Source: UMGS1696 sp964634795
GTDB taxonomy: Bacteria > Bacillota > Clostridia > Oscillospirales > CAG-272
NCBI GenBank assembly: GCA_964634795.1
Contig: CAZWLL010000034.1
Span: 1-21,759 of the forward strand
DNA: 21,759 bases
Reading direction: 5' to 3'
Under the pieces are notes generated by a model. The model saw nothing but the letters and a program-made list of their open reading frames with translations, searched no databases and was not told where the DNA came from. Below, in pieces: positions 7,411 to 15,056 of the stretch (position 1 is the stretch's first letter; each line of letters begins with the position of its first letter). The translations under genes and the position numbers were made by a program.

Positions 7411-7448
7411 AAAAAAACGGCATCGTCAGCCCGACGATGCCGTTTTTT
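7411..7448. terminator. Strong terminator after the TPM-domain gene (bidirectional shape)
   Basis: The perfect inverted repeat ACGGCATCGTC/GACGATGCCGT is flanked by A and T runs, giving up to 17 bp with a 5-nt loop. It follows the stop codon directly and could act in both directions. Confidence 0.9.
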
Positions 7449-7463
7449 GACGAAAGAAAACAA

Positions 7464-7499
7464 AAACAGCTCCGACGCGGGTTAACGTCGGAGCTGTTT
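7464..7499 (-). terminator. Rho-independent terminator of rpsT
   Basis: The perfect 14-bp stem AAACAGCTCCGACG/CGTCGGAGCTGTTT is followed by TTTG and further T on the minus strand. It lies 22 nt beyond the rpsT stop and back to back with the previous terminator. Confidence 0.85.
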
Positions 7500-7521
7500 G
7501 TTTGTTCGGTATAATTAGGAC

Positions 7522-7785
7522 TTACGCCATCTTGTTGAGCATCAGTGTGTACTGGCTCTTCTTGTGAGCGGCGTTGTTCTTATGAAGAAGTCCCTTGCCT
7601 ACTGCCTGGTCTACAGCCTTAACAGCGACAGTATATGCTGTCTTTGCAGCTTCCTTGTCGCCGCTTTCAACAGCAGCCTTAAACTTCTTGATAGTGGTCT
7701 TAAGATTGCTCTTCGCCATCTTGTTCTTAAGTGTCTTTACGGAAATAACTTTAACACGCTTTTTAGCAGATTTAATGTTCGGCAT
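7522..7785 (-). CDS. rpsT: Small ribosomal subunit protein bS20
   Basis: This 87-residue, lysine-rich helical protein is ribosomal protein S20, which binds 16S rRNA and helps assemble the 30S subunit. Typical features are the start MPNIKSAKKRVKVI and the later segment GKGLLHKNNAAHKKSQYTLMLN. The length is normal for the family. The start follows an AGGGAG ribosome site. The gene is monocistronic on the minus strand, with its own terminator, and has a leader of roughly 90 nt that contains small stem-loops (for example TATACGA/TCGTATA at 7807-7827), which could take part in autoregulation. Confidence 0.97.
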   Translation of the reverse strand: MPNIKSAKKRVKVISVKTLKNKMAKSNLKTTIKKFKAAVESGDKEAAKTAYTVAVKAVDQAVGKGLLHKNNAAHKKSQYTLMLNKMA

Positions 7786-7867
7786 TTTTTTCTCCCTAAA
7801 TAAATTTATACGACTGAATTTCGTATATCAAAGTCCCTGCGCCTGAGAGGGTACGCGAAAGGACAAT

Positions 7868-7884
7868 ATCATACACTGTATGAT
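7868..7884. promoter_or_regulatory. 17-bp palindrome at the rpsT start site
   Basis: The perfect inverted repeat ATCATAC-N3-GTATGAT overlaps the -10 element and predicted transcription start of rpsT. Its position suits an operator for a dimeric repressor, though it could also form a 5' RNA stem. Confidence 0.45.
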
Positions 7885-7911
7885 TTTAACACGTTTTACC
7901 TCGGAATGCAA
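7883..7911 (-). promoter_or_regulatory. Sigma-A promoter of rpsT
   Basis: On the minus strand TTGCAT (7906-7911) and TAAAAT (7883-7888) are separated by 17 nt. Confidence 0.72.
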
Positions 7912-8010
7912 TACCTTTCGATAAAATTCATTCTCAAAATATTCCAAAAGTTGTTTTCCGCGGTACGTTATATTTCACTGTTTTGACCACACGCTTTTTA
8001 CGTTTTGAGA

Positions 8011-8039
8011 TTGCATTGATACGCTCCGAGTGCTATAAT
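8011..8039 (+). promoter_or_regulatory. Sigma-A promoter upstream of the ApgM-like gene
   Basis: TTGCAT (8011-8016) and TATAAT (8034-8039) are spaced by 17 nt. The leader to the ATG at 8147 is about 100 nt and very AT-rich. I see no gene or known riboswitch between 7912 and 8146. Confidence 0.75.
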
Positions 8040-8060
8040 ATATTATTATAGTACTATAAT
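8033..8060. repeat. Overlapping AT-rich palindromes at the ApgM-like promoter
   Basis: CTATAATA-TAT-TATTATAG (8033-8051) and ATTATAGTACTATAAT (8045-8060) are perfect inverted repeats that share one arm. The first includes the -10 box itself. The array could be an operator or a chance product of AT-rich sequence. Confidence 0.5.
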
Positions 8061-8146
8061 GTCGTATTATAATTTAATTTGGTTATAGCCTATTTCTTTA
8101 ATATGCTATTAAATATAGTTTTAATCAATGAAAGGCAGGACACACA

Positions 8147-9409
8147 ATGAAATATCTGATACTTATTCCCGACGGAATGGCCGACAGACCGCACCCTTCC
8201 CTCGGAGGACACACACCAATGGAAAAGGCCGACAAGCCCGAAATGGATTTACTTGTCAAGCACAGTCTGTCAGGTGTGGTATCCAACGTGCCCGAGGGAA
8301 TGGTACCGGAAAGCGACACTGCCAACCTTGCGATTCTGTCATACGACCCGAAAATATACTCAAAAGGCCGCTCGCCTCTCGAGGCAATGAGCCTCGGAAT
8401 AGAAATGGCTCCCGATGACACAGCTATACGATGCAATATAGTAACACTCTCGGGCGACTGCAGTGAGCCGTATGAAACACGCACGATGATTGATCACTCC
8501 GCCGACGAAATAACGACTGAAGAAGCGGATGAGCTGGTTAAAGCACTGAACTCCGCTCTCGAGACAAATGAACGTCATCTCTACACAGGCGTAAGCTACC
8601 GTCACTGCCTTATATGGAAAAACGCCGATGACAAATACGATTTTTCAAGACCTCACGATATTCTCGGCAGAACAATCGAGAGCTATCTGCCGAAGGCGGA
8701 AAACGGCGGTAAGGAATTCCTCGAATACATGAAGCGCGGAGCCGAAATACTCGACCATCACCCCGTAAACGAGGAAAGACGCCGCCGCGGACTTAAGCCC
8801 GCAAACTCACCGTGGCTCTGGAGTCCCGGCAAAAAGCCCGCTCTTCCGTCATTCACGGATAAATGGGGACTGAAGTGCGCGATAATCTCCGCAGTCGATC
8901 TCATTAAAGGTATAGGCATCTGCGCAGGCTGCGATGTAATCGAGGTTCAGGGAGCGACAGGCAACTACAACACAAATTACGCGGGCAAGGCTCAGGCGGC
9001 AATCGACGCGCTGAAGGATCACGACCTTGTTTATATTCATGTCGAAGCACCCGACGAATGCGGTCACCGCGGAGAGGCTGACGTAAAAACTGCGGCAGTC
9101 GAGAAAATCGACCATGAAATTCTCGCTCCCGTACACAAGTACCTCGCCGAATGCGGAGAGGATTACAAGATAATGGTTCTGCCCGACCACCCGACTCCGA
9201 TAGAGCTGCGTACTCACTCAATGGAGCCCGTACCGTTCTTTATATATGACTCGAGAAAAGACATAAGCGGCATACCCGACAAATATACGGAGGCGGAGTG
9301 CCGCAGGACAAAGCTTTACATTCCGCACGGACACGACCTCATGTCGATTCTCACCTCCGATGACTCATCGAAGGAAGCAGCTCTTCACAGCGGTGAGCTT
9401 CACGAATAA
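8147..9409 (+). CDS. apgM: ApgM-type AlkP-superfamily enzyme: proposed homoserine kinase or cofactor-independent phosphoglycerate mutase
   Basis: This 420-residue protein belongs to the alkaline phosphatase superfamily branch of archaeal-type, 2,3-BPG-independent phosphoglycerate mutases. It shows the metal-site D9 (LIPDGMAD), the phosphoserine nucleophile S56 (PESDTANLAIL), and the C-terminal metal-binding blocks VEAPDECGHRGE and LPDHPTP...HSMEPVPF. Bacterial members with this architecture have been modelled as proposed homoserine kinases (TIGR02535), substituting for ThrB, because they track with threonine genes. Here threonine synthase lies about 4 kb downstream on the same strand and no ThrB is visible, which favours that role. 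Mutase activity remains possible. The start is ATGAAATATCTG after an AAAGGCAGG ribosome site. Confidence 0.88.
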   Translation: MKYLILIPDGMADRPHPSLGGHTPMEKADKPEMDLLVKHSLSGVVSNVPEGMVPESDTANLAILSYDPKIYSKGRSPLEAMSLGIEMAPDDTAIRCNIVTLSGDCSEPYETRTMIDHSADEITTEEADELVKALNSALETNERHLYTGVSYRHCLIWKNADDKYDFSRPHDILGRTIESYLPKAENGGKEFLEYMKRGAEILDHHPVNEERRRRGLKPANSPWLWSPGKKPALPSFTDKWGLKCAIISAVDLIKGIGICAGCDVIEVQGATGNYNTNYAGKAQAAIDALKDHDLVYIHVEAPDECGHRGEADVKTAAVEKIDHEILAPVHKYLAECGEDYKIMVLPDHPTPIELRTHSMEPVPFFIYDSRKDISGIPDKYTEAECRRTKLYIPHGHDLMSILTSDDSSKEAALHSGELHE

Positions 9410-9451
9410 TTATGTCGGCGCTTTGAGTTAATGCGTCAAGGAGATATATTT

Positions 9452-10005
9452 ATGGATAACAAAAATGCGAAAGAACGTCCGAAGGAAAAAGTAACATTTC
9501 TCGGCACGCTGTATGACTTAGTGGAAATGATAGGCGTAACCACATTATTCGTAATGCTTTTGTTCGCGTTTGTCGTTCGCTTAAATGTAGTCGACGGAAA
9601 CTCCATGCTCAACACCCTTCACAACGGTGAATATCTTGTTGTCTCCGATTTATTCTACACTCCGCGTGCGGGAGATATAGTCATTGTTCATAAAATCGAT
9701 GCCGACCCGTACTCCGAGCCTATCGTAAAGAGAGTGATTGCAGTAGGCGGCCAAACCGTTGACATCGACTTTTCCACATGGACTCTTACCGTAGACGGTG
9801 AAGTCGTGGACGAGCCGTACAGATATGTAGACCCGGCGTCAGGAACGCTCACGGCCGATTATTCCTTCCCGATAACCGTTCCCGAAGGAGAAATATTCGT
9901 AATGGGCGACAACCGCAACCACTCAGCCGACAGCCGTCAAATCGAAATACGCACTATTGACGAAAGATGCGTAGTCGGACATGCCGTTGCGAGAATATAC
10001 CCTCT
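9452..10005 (+). CDS. lepB: Signal peptidase I (3' end lost in assembly gap)
   Basis: This type I signal peptidase removes signal peptides from exported proteins at the outer face of the membrane. One N-terminal membrane span is seen (about residues 25-43). Box B holds the catalytic serine, S51 in VVDGNSMLNTL. Box D holds the lysine, K93 in IVKRVIAVGG. Box E is MGDNRNHSADSR (151-162). All catalytic parts are present in the 184 residues before the gap. The start at 9452 has AAGGAG nine bases upstream; an earlier in-frame ATG at 9431 lacks one. If the 100 N are taken literally, the frame would end TERV-stop at 10120, but gap size is unknown. It precedes rbgA as in many Firmicutes. Confidence 0.93.
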
Positions 10006-10105
10006 NNNNNNNNNNNNNNNNNNNNNNNNNNNNNNNNNNNNNNNNNNNNNNNNNNNNNNNNNNNNNNNNNNNNNNNNNNNNNNNNNNNNNNNNNNNNNNN
10101 NNNNN
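10006..10105. other. Assembly gap (100 N)
   Basis: Exactly 100 N interrupt the end of lepB. A round 100 is the usual placeholder for a scaffold join of unknown length, so distances across it are unreliable and a small gene could be missing. Confidence 0.95.
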
Positions 10106-10157
10106 ACTGAGCGGGTATAAACTTCAGCTGAACAGTTAATACAACCGTCCCGCTCTC

Positions 10158-10190
10158 GAGAATTTTCATGACTGAAAATTCTCCGCTCTT
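10158..10190 (+). terminator. Possible terminator between lepB and rbgA
   Basis: The perfect 11-bp stem GAGAATTTTCA-TGAC-TGAAAATTCTC is followed by CGCTCTTTTGG, a poor T-tract. An outer pairing GAGCGGG (10109-10115) with CCCGCTC (10149-10155) is also possible. Termination would be weak. Confidence 0.45.
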
Positions 10191-10247
10191 TTGGCTTAGT
10201 TATAGATATAATGTCAGGTTTACACCTGAAATGAATAAGGTAATTTA

Positions 10248-11192
10248 ATGGAACAAAACTCATCGAAGCCGATACAGTGGTTTCCCGGGCACATGGCGAA
10301 AACCCGCCGAATGATTTCGGAAAACCTCTCACAGGTAGATATAATAATCGAGCTGCTCGACTCGAGAATACCGAAAAGCTCGAAAAATCCCGAAATAGAC
10401 CGTCTTATCGGAACAAAGCCCAAGCTGACACTGCTCACAAAGGCTTCTCTCGCGTCTCCGTCCGCTACATCGGCGTGGGTAAAATACTACTCATCGAAAA
10501 CAGACAGGCGCGCTCTTGCCATAGACACCGTAAGCGGAGAAGGAATCAAGAACATCGCTCCCGCGGTACGTGAAATTTTGGCGGAAAAGCTGAAAAGATA
10601 TGCGGACAAGGGCATGAGCGGCAGACATATACGAGCGATGATTGTCGGCATACCGAATGTCGGAAAATCATCCCTTGTAAACAAGCTCGGCGGGGGCAAA
10701 AAAGCAAAGGTCGAGGACCGTCCCGGTGTTACGCTTACCAAGCAATGGGTAACGACAAATATTGGAATAGAGCTGCTTGATATGCCGGGTGTTCTCTGGC
10801 CTAAATTCGAGGACAGAACAACGGGCGAAAACCTCGCGTTCACCGGTGCTATACGCGATGCCATCTTGGATACGGAAGAGCTTGCGGCTAAGCTCTGTCT
10901 GAAGCTTTACACAATCGCTCCCGATGAATTCTGCTTAAGATACAAGCTTGACAAGGGCGCTCTCAAAGGACTCGGCGAATATGATCTGCTCTGTGCCGTA
11001 GCTAAAAAACGCGGCTTTCTGCTCTCGGGCGGAGAGCTGAACACGGAAAGAGCCGCCGATATAATCCTTGATGAATTCCGTGAAGCTAAAATCGGAAGGA
11101 TAACGCTCGAGATGCCTCCCGTTTCAAAGCAAAAGCCTGCGGAGAATTCGGAAAAAACCGATTCGGCGGAAACGGCAGGCGGAAATGCTTGA
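10248..11192 (+). CDS. rbgA: RbgA/YlqF-family ribosome biogenesis GTPase with degenerate G4 motif
   Basis: This 314-residue circularly permuted GTPase assists late 50S subunit assembly in Bacillus and relatives. It opens with the family signature IQWFPGHMAKTRR (9-21). In permuted order come the G4 position (residues 64-67), G5-like SGEG (96-99), G1 GIPNVGKSS (134-142), G2 T162 in RPGVTL and G3 DMPGV (178-182). The G4 motif reads TKAS instead of NKAD, losing both residues that read the guanine base. The rest looks intact. The C-terminal RNA-binding region (about 210-290) ends in a low-complexity tail. It overlaps rnhB by 8 bp, so the genes are translationally coupled. The ribosome site (AAGG) is weak. 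Confidence 0.92.
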   Translation: MEQNSSKPIQWFPGHMAKTRRMISENLSQVDIIIELLDSRIPKSSKNPEIDRLIGTKPKLTLLTKASLASPSATSAWVKYYSSKTDRRALAIDTVSGEGIKNIAPAVREILAEKLKRYADKGMSGRHIRAMIVGIPNVGKSSLVNKLGGGKKAKVEDRPGVTLTKQWVTTNIGIELLDMPGVLWPKFEDRTTGENLAFTGAIRDAILDTEELAAKLCLKLYTIAPDEFCLRYKLDKGALKGLGEYDLLCAVAKKRGFLLSGGELNTERAADIILDEFREAKIGRITLEMPPVSKQKPAENSEKTDSAETAGGNA

Positions 11193-11832
11193 CAGTACAC
11201 TCGACGAAAAATACTTTGCCGAATACGGCATCGTATGCGGTACTGATGAGGCAGGCCGAGGCCCGCTCGCAGGTCCTGTAGCGGCGGCGGCGGTTGTACT
11301 GCCCGAGGGATGTGTAATAGACGGACTCGATGACTCGAAAAAGCTGTCCGAGAAAAAGAGAGAAAAGCTGTACTCGGAAATATGCGAAAAGGCTGTCGCA
11401 TACGGCATCGCACTTTCGTCACACGAGGAAATCGATGAGTACAACATTCTGCGTGCTTCCCTTCTCGCCATGAAGCGTGCGGTTGATATTGTTTGCGAAA
11501 CCGTTCAGCCGAGCGTTATTCTCGTCGACGGAAACCGCAATACCGACTTCGGCATACCGTCCGTTCCCATAGTTCACGGTGACGCGCAGTCGCAGTCAAT
11601 CGCGGCGGCATCCGTACTTGCCAAGGTAACGAGAGACCGAATCATGACAGAGCTTGACGCAAAATATCCCGAATACAATTTTAAAAAGCACAAGGGATAT
11701 CCCACAAGAGAGCATATGCTCGCGGTTTACGAATTCGGCCCATGTGAAATACACCGCAAAACCTTTCTCGGCTTTCTCGAAAAGGACAAGGAAAAACTTG
11801 AGAACGAACTGAGGGCAAAGAAAGGCTTATGA
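11185..11832 (+). CDS. rnhB: Ribonuclease HII
   Basis: This 215-residue enzyme cuts the RNA strand of RNA-DNA hybrids and single ribonucleotides built into DNA. The catalytic DEDD set is visible: D21 and E22 in GTDEAGRGPLAGP, D115 in LVDGNRN and D133 in HGDAQSQSIAAAS, the last two being 18 residues apart as in known RNase HII. The C-terminal substrate-binding part KHKGYPTREHM...GPCEIHRKTF is also typical. It overlaps rbgA by 8 bp and yraN by 4 bp (ATGA), so translation of the three is coupled. Confidence 0.97.
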   Translation: MLDSTLDEKYFAEYGIVCGTDEAGRGPLAGPVAAAAVVLPEGCVIDGLDDSKKLSEKKREKLYSEICEKAVAYGIALSSHEEIDEYNILRASLLAMKRAVDIVCETVQPSVILVDGNRNTDFGIPSVPIVHGDAQSQSIAAASVLAKVTRDRIMTELDAKYPEYNFKKHKGYPTREHMLAVYEFGPCEIHRKTFLGFLEKDKEKLENELRAKKGL

Positions 11833-12254
11833 AAAGCTATGATATCGGCATAGCGGGAGAGGAATCCGCCGTACTTTATCTCGAAAAGCACGGGTATGAA
11901 ATAATCTCGCGCCGCACAAGAATAGGGCATTCCGAAGTCGATATAATATCACGCGACAAACGTGACGGCACGGTTGTTTTCGTAGAAGTAAAAACCAGAC
12001 GCACATACTCGGAAATCTCGGGCTTTTACAGGTCGGCAGGAGCAGCGGTAGACGCGAAAAAGCAGGCTTATCTCACCCGCGCCGCTGAGGAATATATGCG
12101 CTCTCACCCGAATGAGAGCGTGAGAATCGACGTAATCGAGGTTTATGTCGACCCCGTACCCGACGGTGACACGTATCGTGTAAACGATATAATCCACACG
12201 GAAAACGCCGTAAAAAAAGCGGGAAAATTCTCACTGAAAAATAACAGGTATTAA
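11829..12254 (+). CDS. yraN: YraN family protein (UPF0102, endonuclease-like fold)
   Basis: This 141-residue protein belongs to the YraN/UPF0102 family, whose fold resembles Holliday-junction resolvases and other restriction-like nucleases. It has the family pattern GIAGEESAVLYLEKHGYEII, then a catalytic-like series of E and D followed by EVKTR (SEVDII...VVFVEVKTRR). The biochemical role of the family is not settled. It starts inside the end of rnhB by the ATGA overlap. The position after rnhB is conserved in many bacteria, suggesting a shared role in nucleic-acid maintenance. Confidence 0.92.
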   Translation: MKSYDIGIAGEESAVLYLEKHGYEIISRRTRIGHSEVDIISRDKRDGTVVFVEVKTRRTYSEISGFYRSAGAAVDAKKQAYLTRAAEEYMRSHPNESVRIDVIEVYVDPVPDGDTYRVNDIIHTENAVKKAGKFSLKNNRY

Positions 12255-12255
12255 C

Positions 12256-12574
12256 ATGAATATACGCTTTTCGACAGAGCGGCTGAACATTGCCGACATG
12301 ACGCTGTCCGACTGCGACTACGCCGCGGCGGCATGGAGTAAACAAGCTTATGTGGGGCAAGGGGCTCGGCACTGAGCTTGTCGGCGGATTATGCTTATTC
12401 TGTCGGGAAACGGGTGCGAAATACGTTCACGCCGATGTTTTTCTCGAAAACACCGCATCTATGAAGGTGTGCATAAAAAACGGCTTTGAGCCGTACCGTG
12501 AAAGCATCGAGCAAAAGCGCGGAACCGATATTACATACAAAACTATAACAATGCGCAAAGCATTGAACGCATAA
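12256..12574 (+). pseudogene. Decayed GNAT acetyltransferase gene (internal deletion and frameshift)
   Basis: Two pieces of a RimJ/RimL-type GNAT N-acetyltransferase are visible in different frames. The first (12256-12375) gives an N-terminus with MNIRFSTERLNIADMTLSD and stops after 39 codons. The second (from about 12350) gives the acetyl-CoA-binding and C-terminal part, GKGLGTELVGGLCLF then VFLENTASMKVCIKNGFEPY. Only about 105 residues are present against roughly 170 expected, so about 60-70 residues of the middle are gone as well as the frame. The remnant begins 1 nt after the yraN stop. A short active product from the second frame is unlikely because the beta strands before the P-loop are absent. 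Confidence 0.8.
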
Positions 12575-12605
12575 AGCATAAACTGATGAAAGGCAGACAT
12601 ACAAA

Positions 12606-13553
12606 ATGAAATATTTCGATTTGCATTGTGACACTGCAGATGAAATTTATTACGGCAAAACCGTACTTTACGACGGAAAGTGCCAGGTATCGCTGAAAAA
12701 AGCCGAAATTTTCGATAAATACATCCAGCTCTTCGCGCTGTTCACTTATCCGGGACTGAATGACGACGACGGCTTCGGAAAGATTTGCGAAATCCGTGAA
12801 AACTTCATGGCGGAGTGCGAAAAAAACAACGTAACAATGATTACCTCATCGTCCGAGCTTGAGAGCTTCAACGCATCCGACAAGAAAATCGGCGGAATTC
12901 TGATGATTGAGGATTCGCGTATACTCGGCAACAAAATCGAGCGTGTACAGGAGCTTTATGACCTCGGAATCAGAGTGATGACGCTTCTTTGGGGCGGCGA
13001 CACCTCAATAGGCGGCTCTCACGACAGCGAAAACGGACTGACCGACTTCGGCAAAGCCGCTGTCGAGGAAATGCTCCGTGTAGGCATAATTCCCGATATC
13101 TCCCACGCTTCATTCAAGTCTGCAGACGATATCCTCGATATATGCGAAAAATACGGAAAAGCTCCGATAGCTACGCATATGAATTCATATTCCGTATGCC
13201 AACACACGAGAAACCTCACGGATGAGAGATTCCTCCGTCTTGTTAAGCTCGGCGGCATAGCGGGCGTATCACTTTGCCCGTTCCACCTTGTAAACGGATA
13301 TGAACAGACTCATGAGGCATCACTCGACACAATAGTGCCTCACTTCAAAAAGTACGAGGAGCTCTCTCCGTCTCACGTATGCTTCGGCTGTGATATGGAC
13401 GGAACAAACCTGCCCGACGGAATTCACGGACTCGACGGCATTCCCGACGCAATAAAGATTCTCTCAGACTCGGGCTTCTCCGAGGAACAGCTCGATAAAA
13501 TCTCGTTTGATACCGCATACGAGTACATGAAGAAAAATCTCCCCAACAAATAA
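12606..13553 (+). CDS. Membrane dipeptidase-type peptidase (M19, renal dipeptidase family)
   Basis: This 315-residue amidohydrolase-fold enzyme belongs to peptidase family M19, zinc enzymes that hydrolyse dipeptides, including D-amino-acid ones. The metal ligands are all present: H7 and D9 (DLHCDT), bridging E102 (MIEDS), H167 (DISHAS), H191 (ATHMNS), and D263 in FGCDMDG. The substrate-site arginine, R202 in HTRNLTDE, is also kept. No signal peptide or anchor is seen, so the enzyme is cytoplasmic. The usual EGG after the bridging glutamate is EDS here. The start ATGAAATATTTCG has an AAAGGCAG ribosome site. It lies 21 nt upstream of thrC and is probably co-transcribed. Confidence 0.92.
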   Translation: MKYFDLHCDTADEIYYGKTVLYDGKCQVSLKKAEIFDKYIQLFALFTYPGLNDDDGFGKICEIRENFMAECEKNNVTMITSSSELESFNASDKKIGGILMIEDSRILGNKIERVQELYDLGIRVMTLLWGGDTSIGGSHDSENGLTDFGKAAVEEMLRVGIIPDISHASFKSADDILDICEKYGKAPIATHMNSYSVCQHTRNLTDERFLRLVKLGGIAGVSLCPFHLVNGYEQTHEASLDTIVPHFKKYEELSPSHVCFGCDMDGTNLPDGIHGLDGIPDAIKILSDSGFSEEQLDKISFDTAYEYMKKNLPNK

Positions 13554-13574
13554 TATAGCAAAGGATTATTCACA

Positions 13575-15056
13575 ATGAAATATATCAGCACAAGGGATGT
13601 CGGATTGAATCCGCATTCCGTCTCATCGGCTGAGGCTATCAAGGAAGGACTCGCACCCGACGGCGGCCTTTATATTCCCACATCTATTCCGCGGCTTTCC
13701 GCAGGCGACTTCGATGCTCTCATTCATATGAGCTATCCCGAAAGAGCCGCTATGATTCTCTCGAAATTCCTCGACGACTACGATCTCGACGAGCTGTACG
13801 CCGACTGCGAGGAAGCATATTCCGATAAAAGATTCCCCGGCGGTCCCGCACCGCTGCATAAGCTGTCGGACGGCACATACGCTCTCGAGCTGTGGCACGG
13901 TCCCACATCCGCATTCAAAGATATGGCGCTGCAAATCATGCCTCGTCTGCTCTCTCGCGCGCTTACAATGACGGGAGAGGACAAAACCATACATATTCTC
14001 GTTGCCACAAGCGGAGATACGGGAAAAGCCGCTCTTGAAGGCTACAGCGGTGTGGATAAGGTTAAAATAACCGTTTTCTATCCCCAGGACGGCGTGAGCG
14101 AAATGCAGAAAAGACAGATGCAGACCACGCTCGGCAGCAACGTATATGTTGCGGCTGTAAAAGGCAACTTCGATGATGCTCAGACAGGAGTAAAGCGCAT
14201 TTTCGCGGACGAGAGCCTGCGTGAGAAGGCAGCTCAAAACGGATTTATATTCGGCAGTGCCAATTCCATAAACTGGGGCAGACTCGTTCCTCAGATAGTA
14301 TACTATTTCTCGGCATACTGCGACCTCTGCGCCTCGGAAGAAATTATCCTCGGTGACAAAGTCAATATAGCAGTGCCTACCGGAAACTTCGGAAACATTT
14401 TCGCCGCATATCTCGCTATGCGCATGGGACTCCCCGTAAACCGCTTCATCTGTGCCTCAAACTCAAACAATGTGCTGACCGATTTCATAAACACGGGAGT
14501 ATACGACAGAACCCGTGAGTTCTACAAAACCATAAGCCCGTCCATGGACATACTCGTTTCATCCAACCTCGAGAGACTGCTCAGAACCGTAGGCGGAGCG
14601 GAGACCACATGCTCGCTTATGGAACAGCTTTCAAAGTACGGAAAATACAAGGCTCCCGAAAGCCTTATGACTGAAATAAGAAAATATTTCTCCGCGTACT
14701 GCATGAACGAGGACGAAACAGCCGACGAAATACGCGGCACATGGGAAAATGAAGGCTACCTCATCGATCCTCACACCGCGGTAGGCTTGGGCTGCGTGAA
14801 AAAATTCCGTTTAGACACGGGAGACATAACGAAAACCATACTCGCATCCACCGCAAGTCCGTATAAATTCGCTCCCGCGGTATGCGATGCCATAGGCATC
14901 GAATACGGAGACGATATATTCGACACACTCTCACTCCTGTCGGAAAAAACGCATACGCCGATTCCCGCTCCGCTTGCATCGGCAAAAGAGCTTGATATAA
15001 GATTTACCGAGGTTATAAACAAGGAAGATATGGCAGACCTCGTCTTCAGAGTATAA
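13575..15056 (+). CDS. thrC: Threonine synthase
   Basis: This 493-residue PLP enzyme converts O-phosphohomoserine and water into threonine and phosphate. The PLP lysine is K115 in TSAFKDMALQ, followed by ATSGDTGKAALEGY and the phosphate-binding loop NWGRLVPQ. The N-terminus (YISTRDVGLNP, LAPDGGLYIP) and length match the long class of bacterial threonine synthases. The gene overlaps the next one by 1 bp (TAATG). No thrB is seen in the window. The ApgM-type enzyme upstream is a candidate for the missing homoserine kinase step. Confidence 0.97.
   Translation: MKYISTRDVGLNPHSVSSAEAIKEGLAPDGGLYIPTSIPRLSAGDFDALIHMSYPERAAMILSKFLDDYDLDELYADCEEAYSDKRFPGGPAPLHKLSDGTYALELWHGPTSAFKDMALQIMPRLLSRALTMTGEDKTIHILVATSGDTGKAALEGYSGVDKVKITVFYPQDGVSEMQKRQMQTTLGSNVYVAAVKGNFDDAQTGVKRIFADESLREKAAQNGFIFGSANSINWGRLVPQIVYYFSAYCDLCASEEIILGDKVNIAVPTGNFGNIFAAYLAMRMGLPVNRFICASNSNNVLTDFINTGVYDRTREFYKTISPSMDILVSSNLERLLRTVGGAETTCSLMEQLSKYGKYKAPESLMTEIRKYFSAYCMNEDETADEIRGTWENEGYLIDPHTAVGLGCVKKFRLDTGDITKTILASTASPYKFAPAVCDAIGIEYGDDIFDTLSLLSEKTHTPIPAPLASAKELDIRFTEVINKEDMADLVFRV

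Noticed and set aside
9431..9451. Earlier in-frame start of lepB at 9431
   Set aside because: The AAGGAG ribosome site lies inside this extension, so the start at 9452 is right.
10106..10120. In-frame TERV-stop after the gap as the true lepB C-terminus
   Set aside because: It depends on the gap being exactly 100 bases, which is only a placeholder.
10214..10229. TCAGGT-TTAC-ACCTGA inverted repeat and TATAAT at 10207-10212 before rbgA
   Set aside because: The -10 has no matching -35 at usual spacing and the stem is short. It was not strong enough to call a promoter or operator.
12350..12574. Stand-alone 74-residue acetyltransferase-like gene
   Set aside because: It lacks the N-terminal half of the GNAT fold, which is found out of frame just upstream, so it is a pseudogene fragment.
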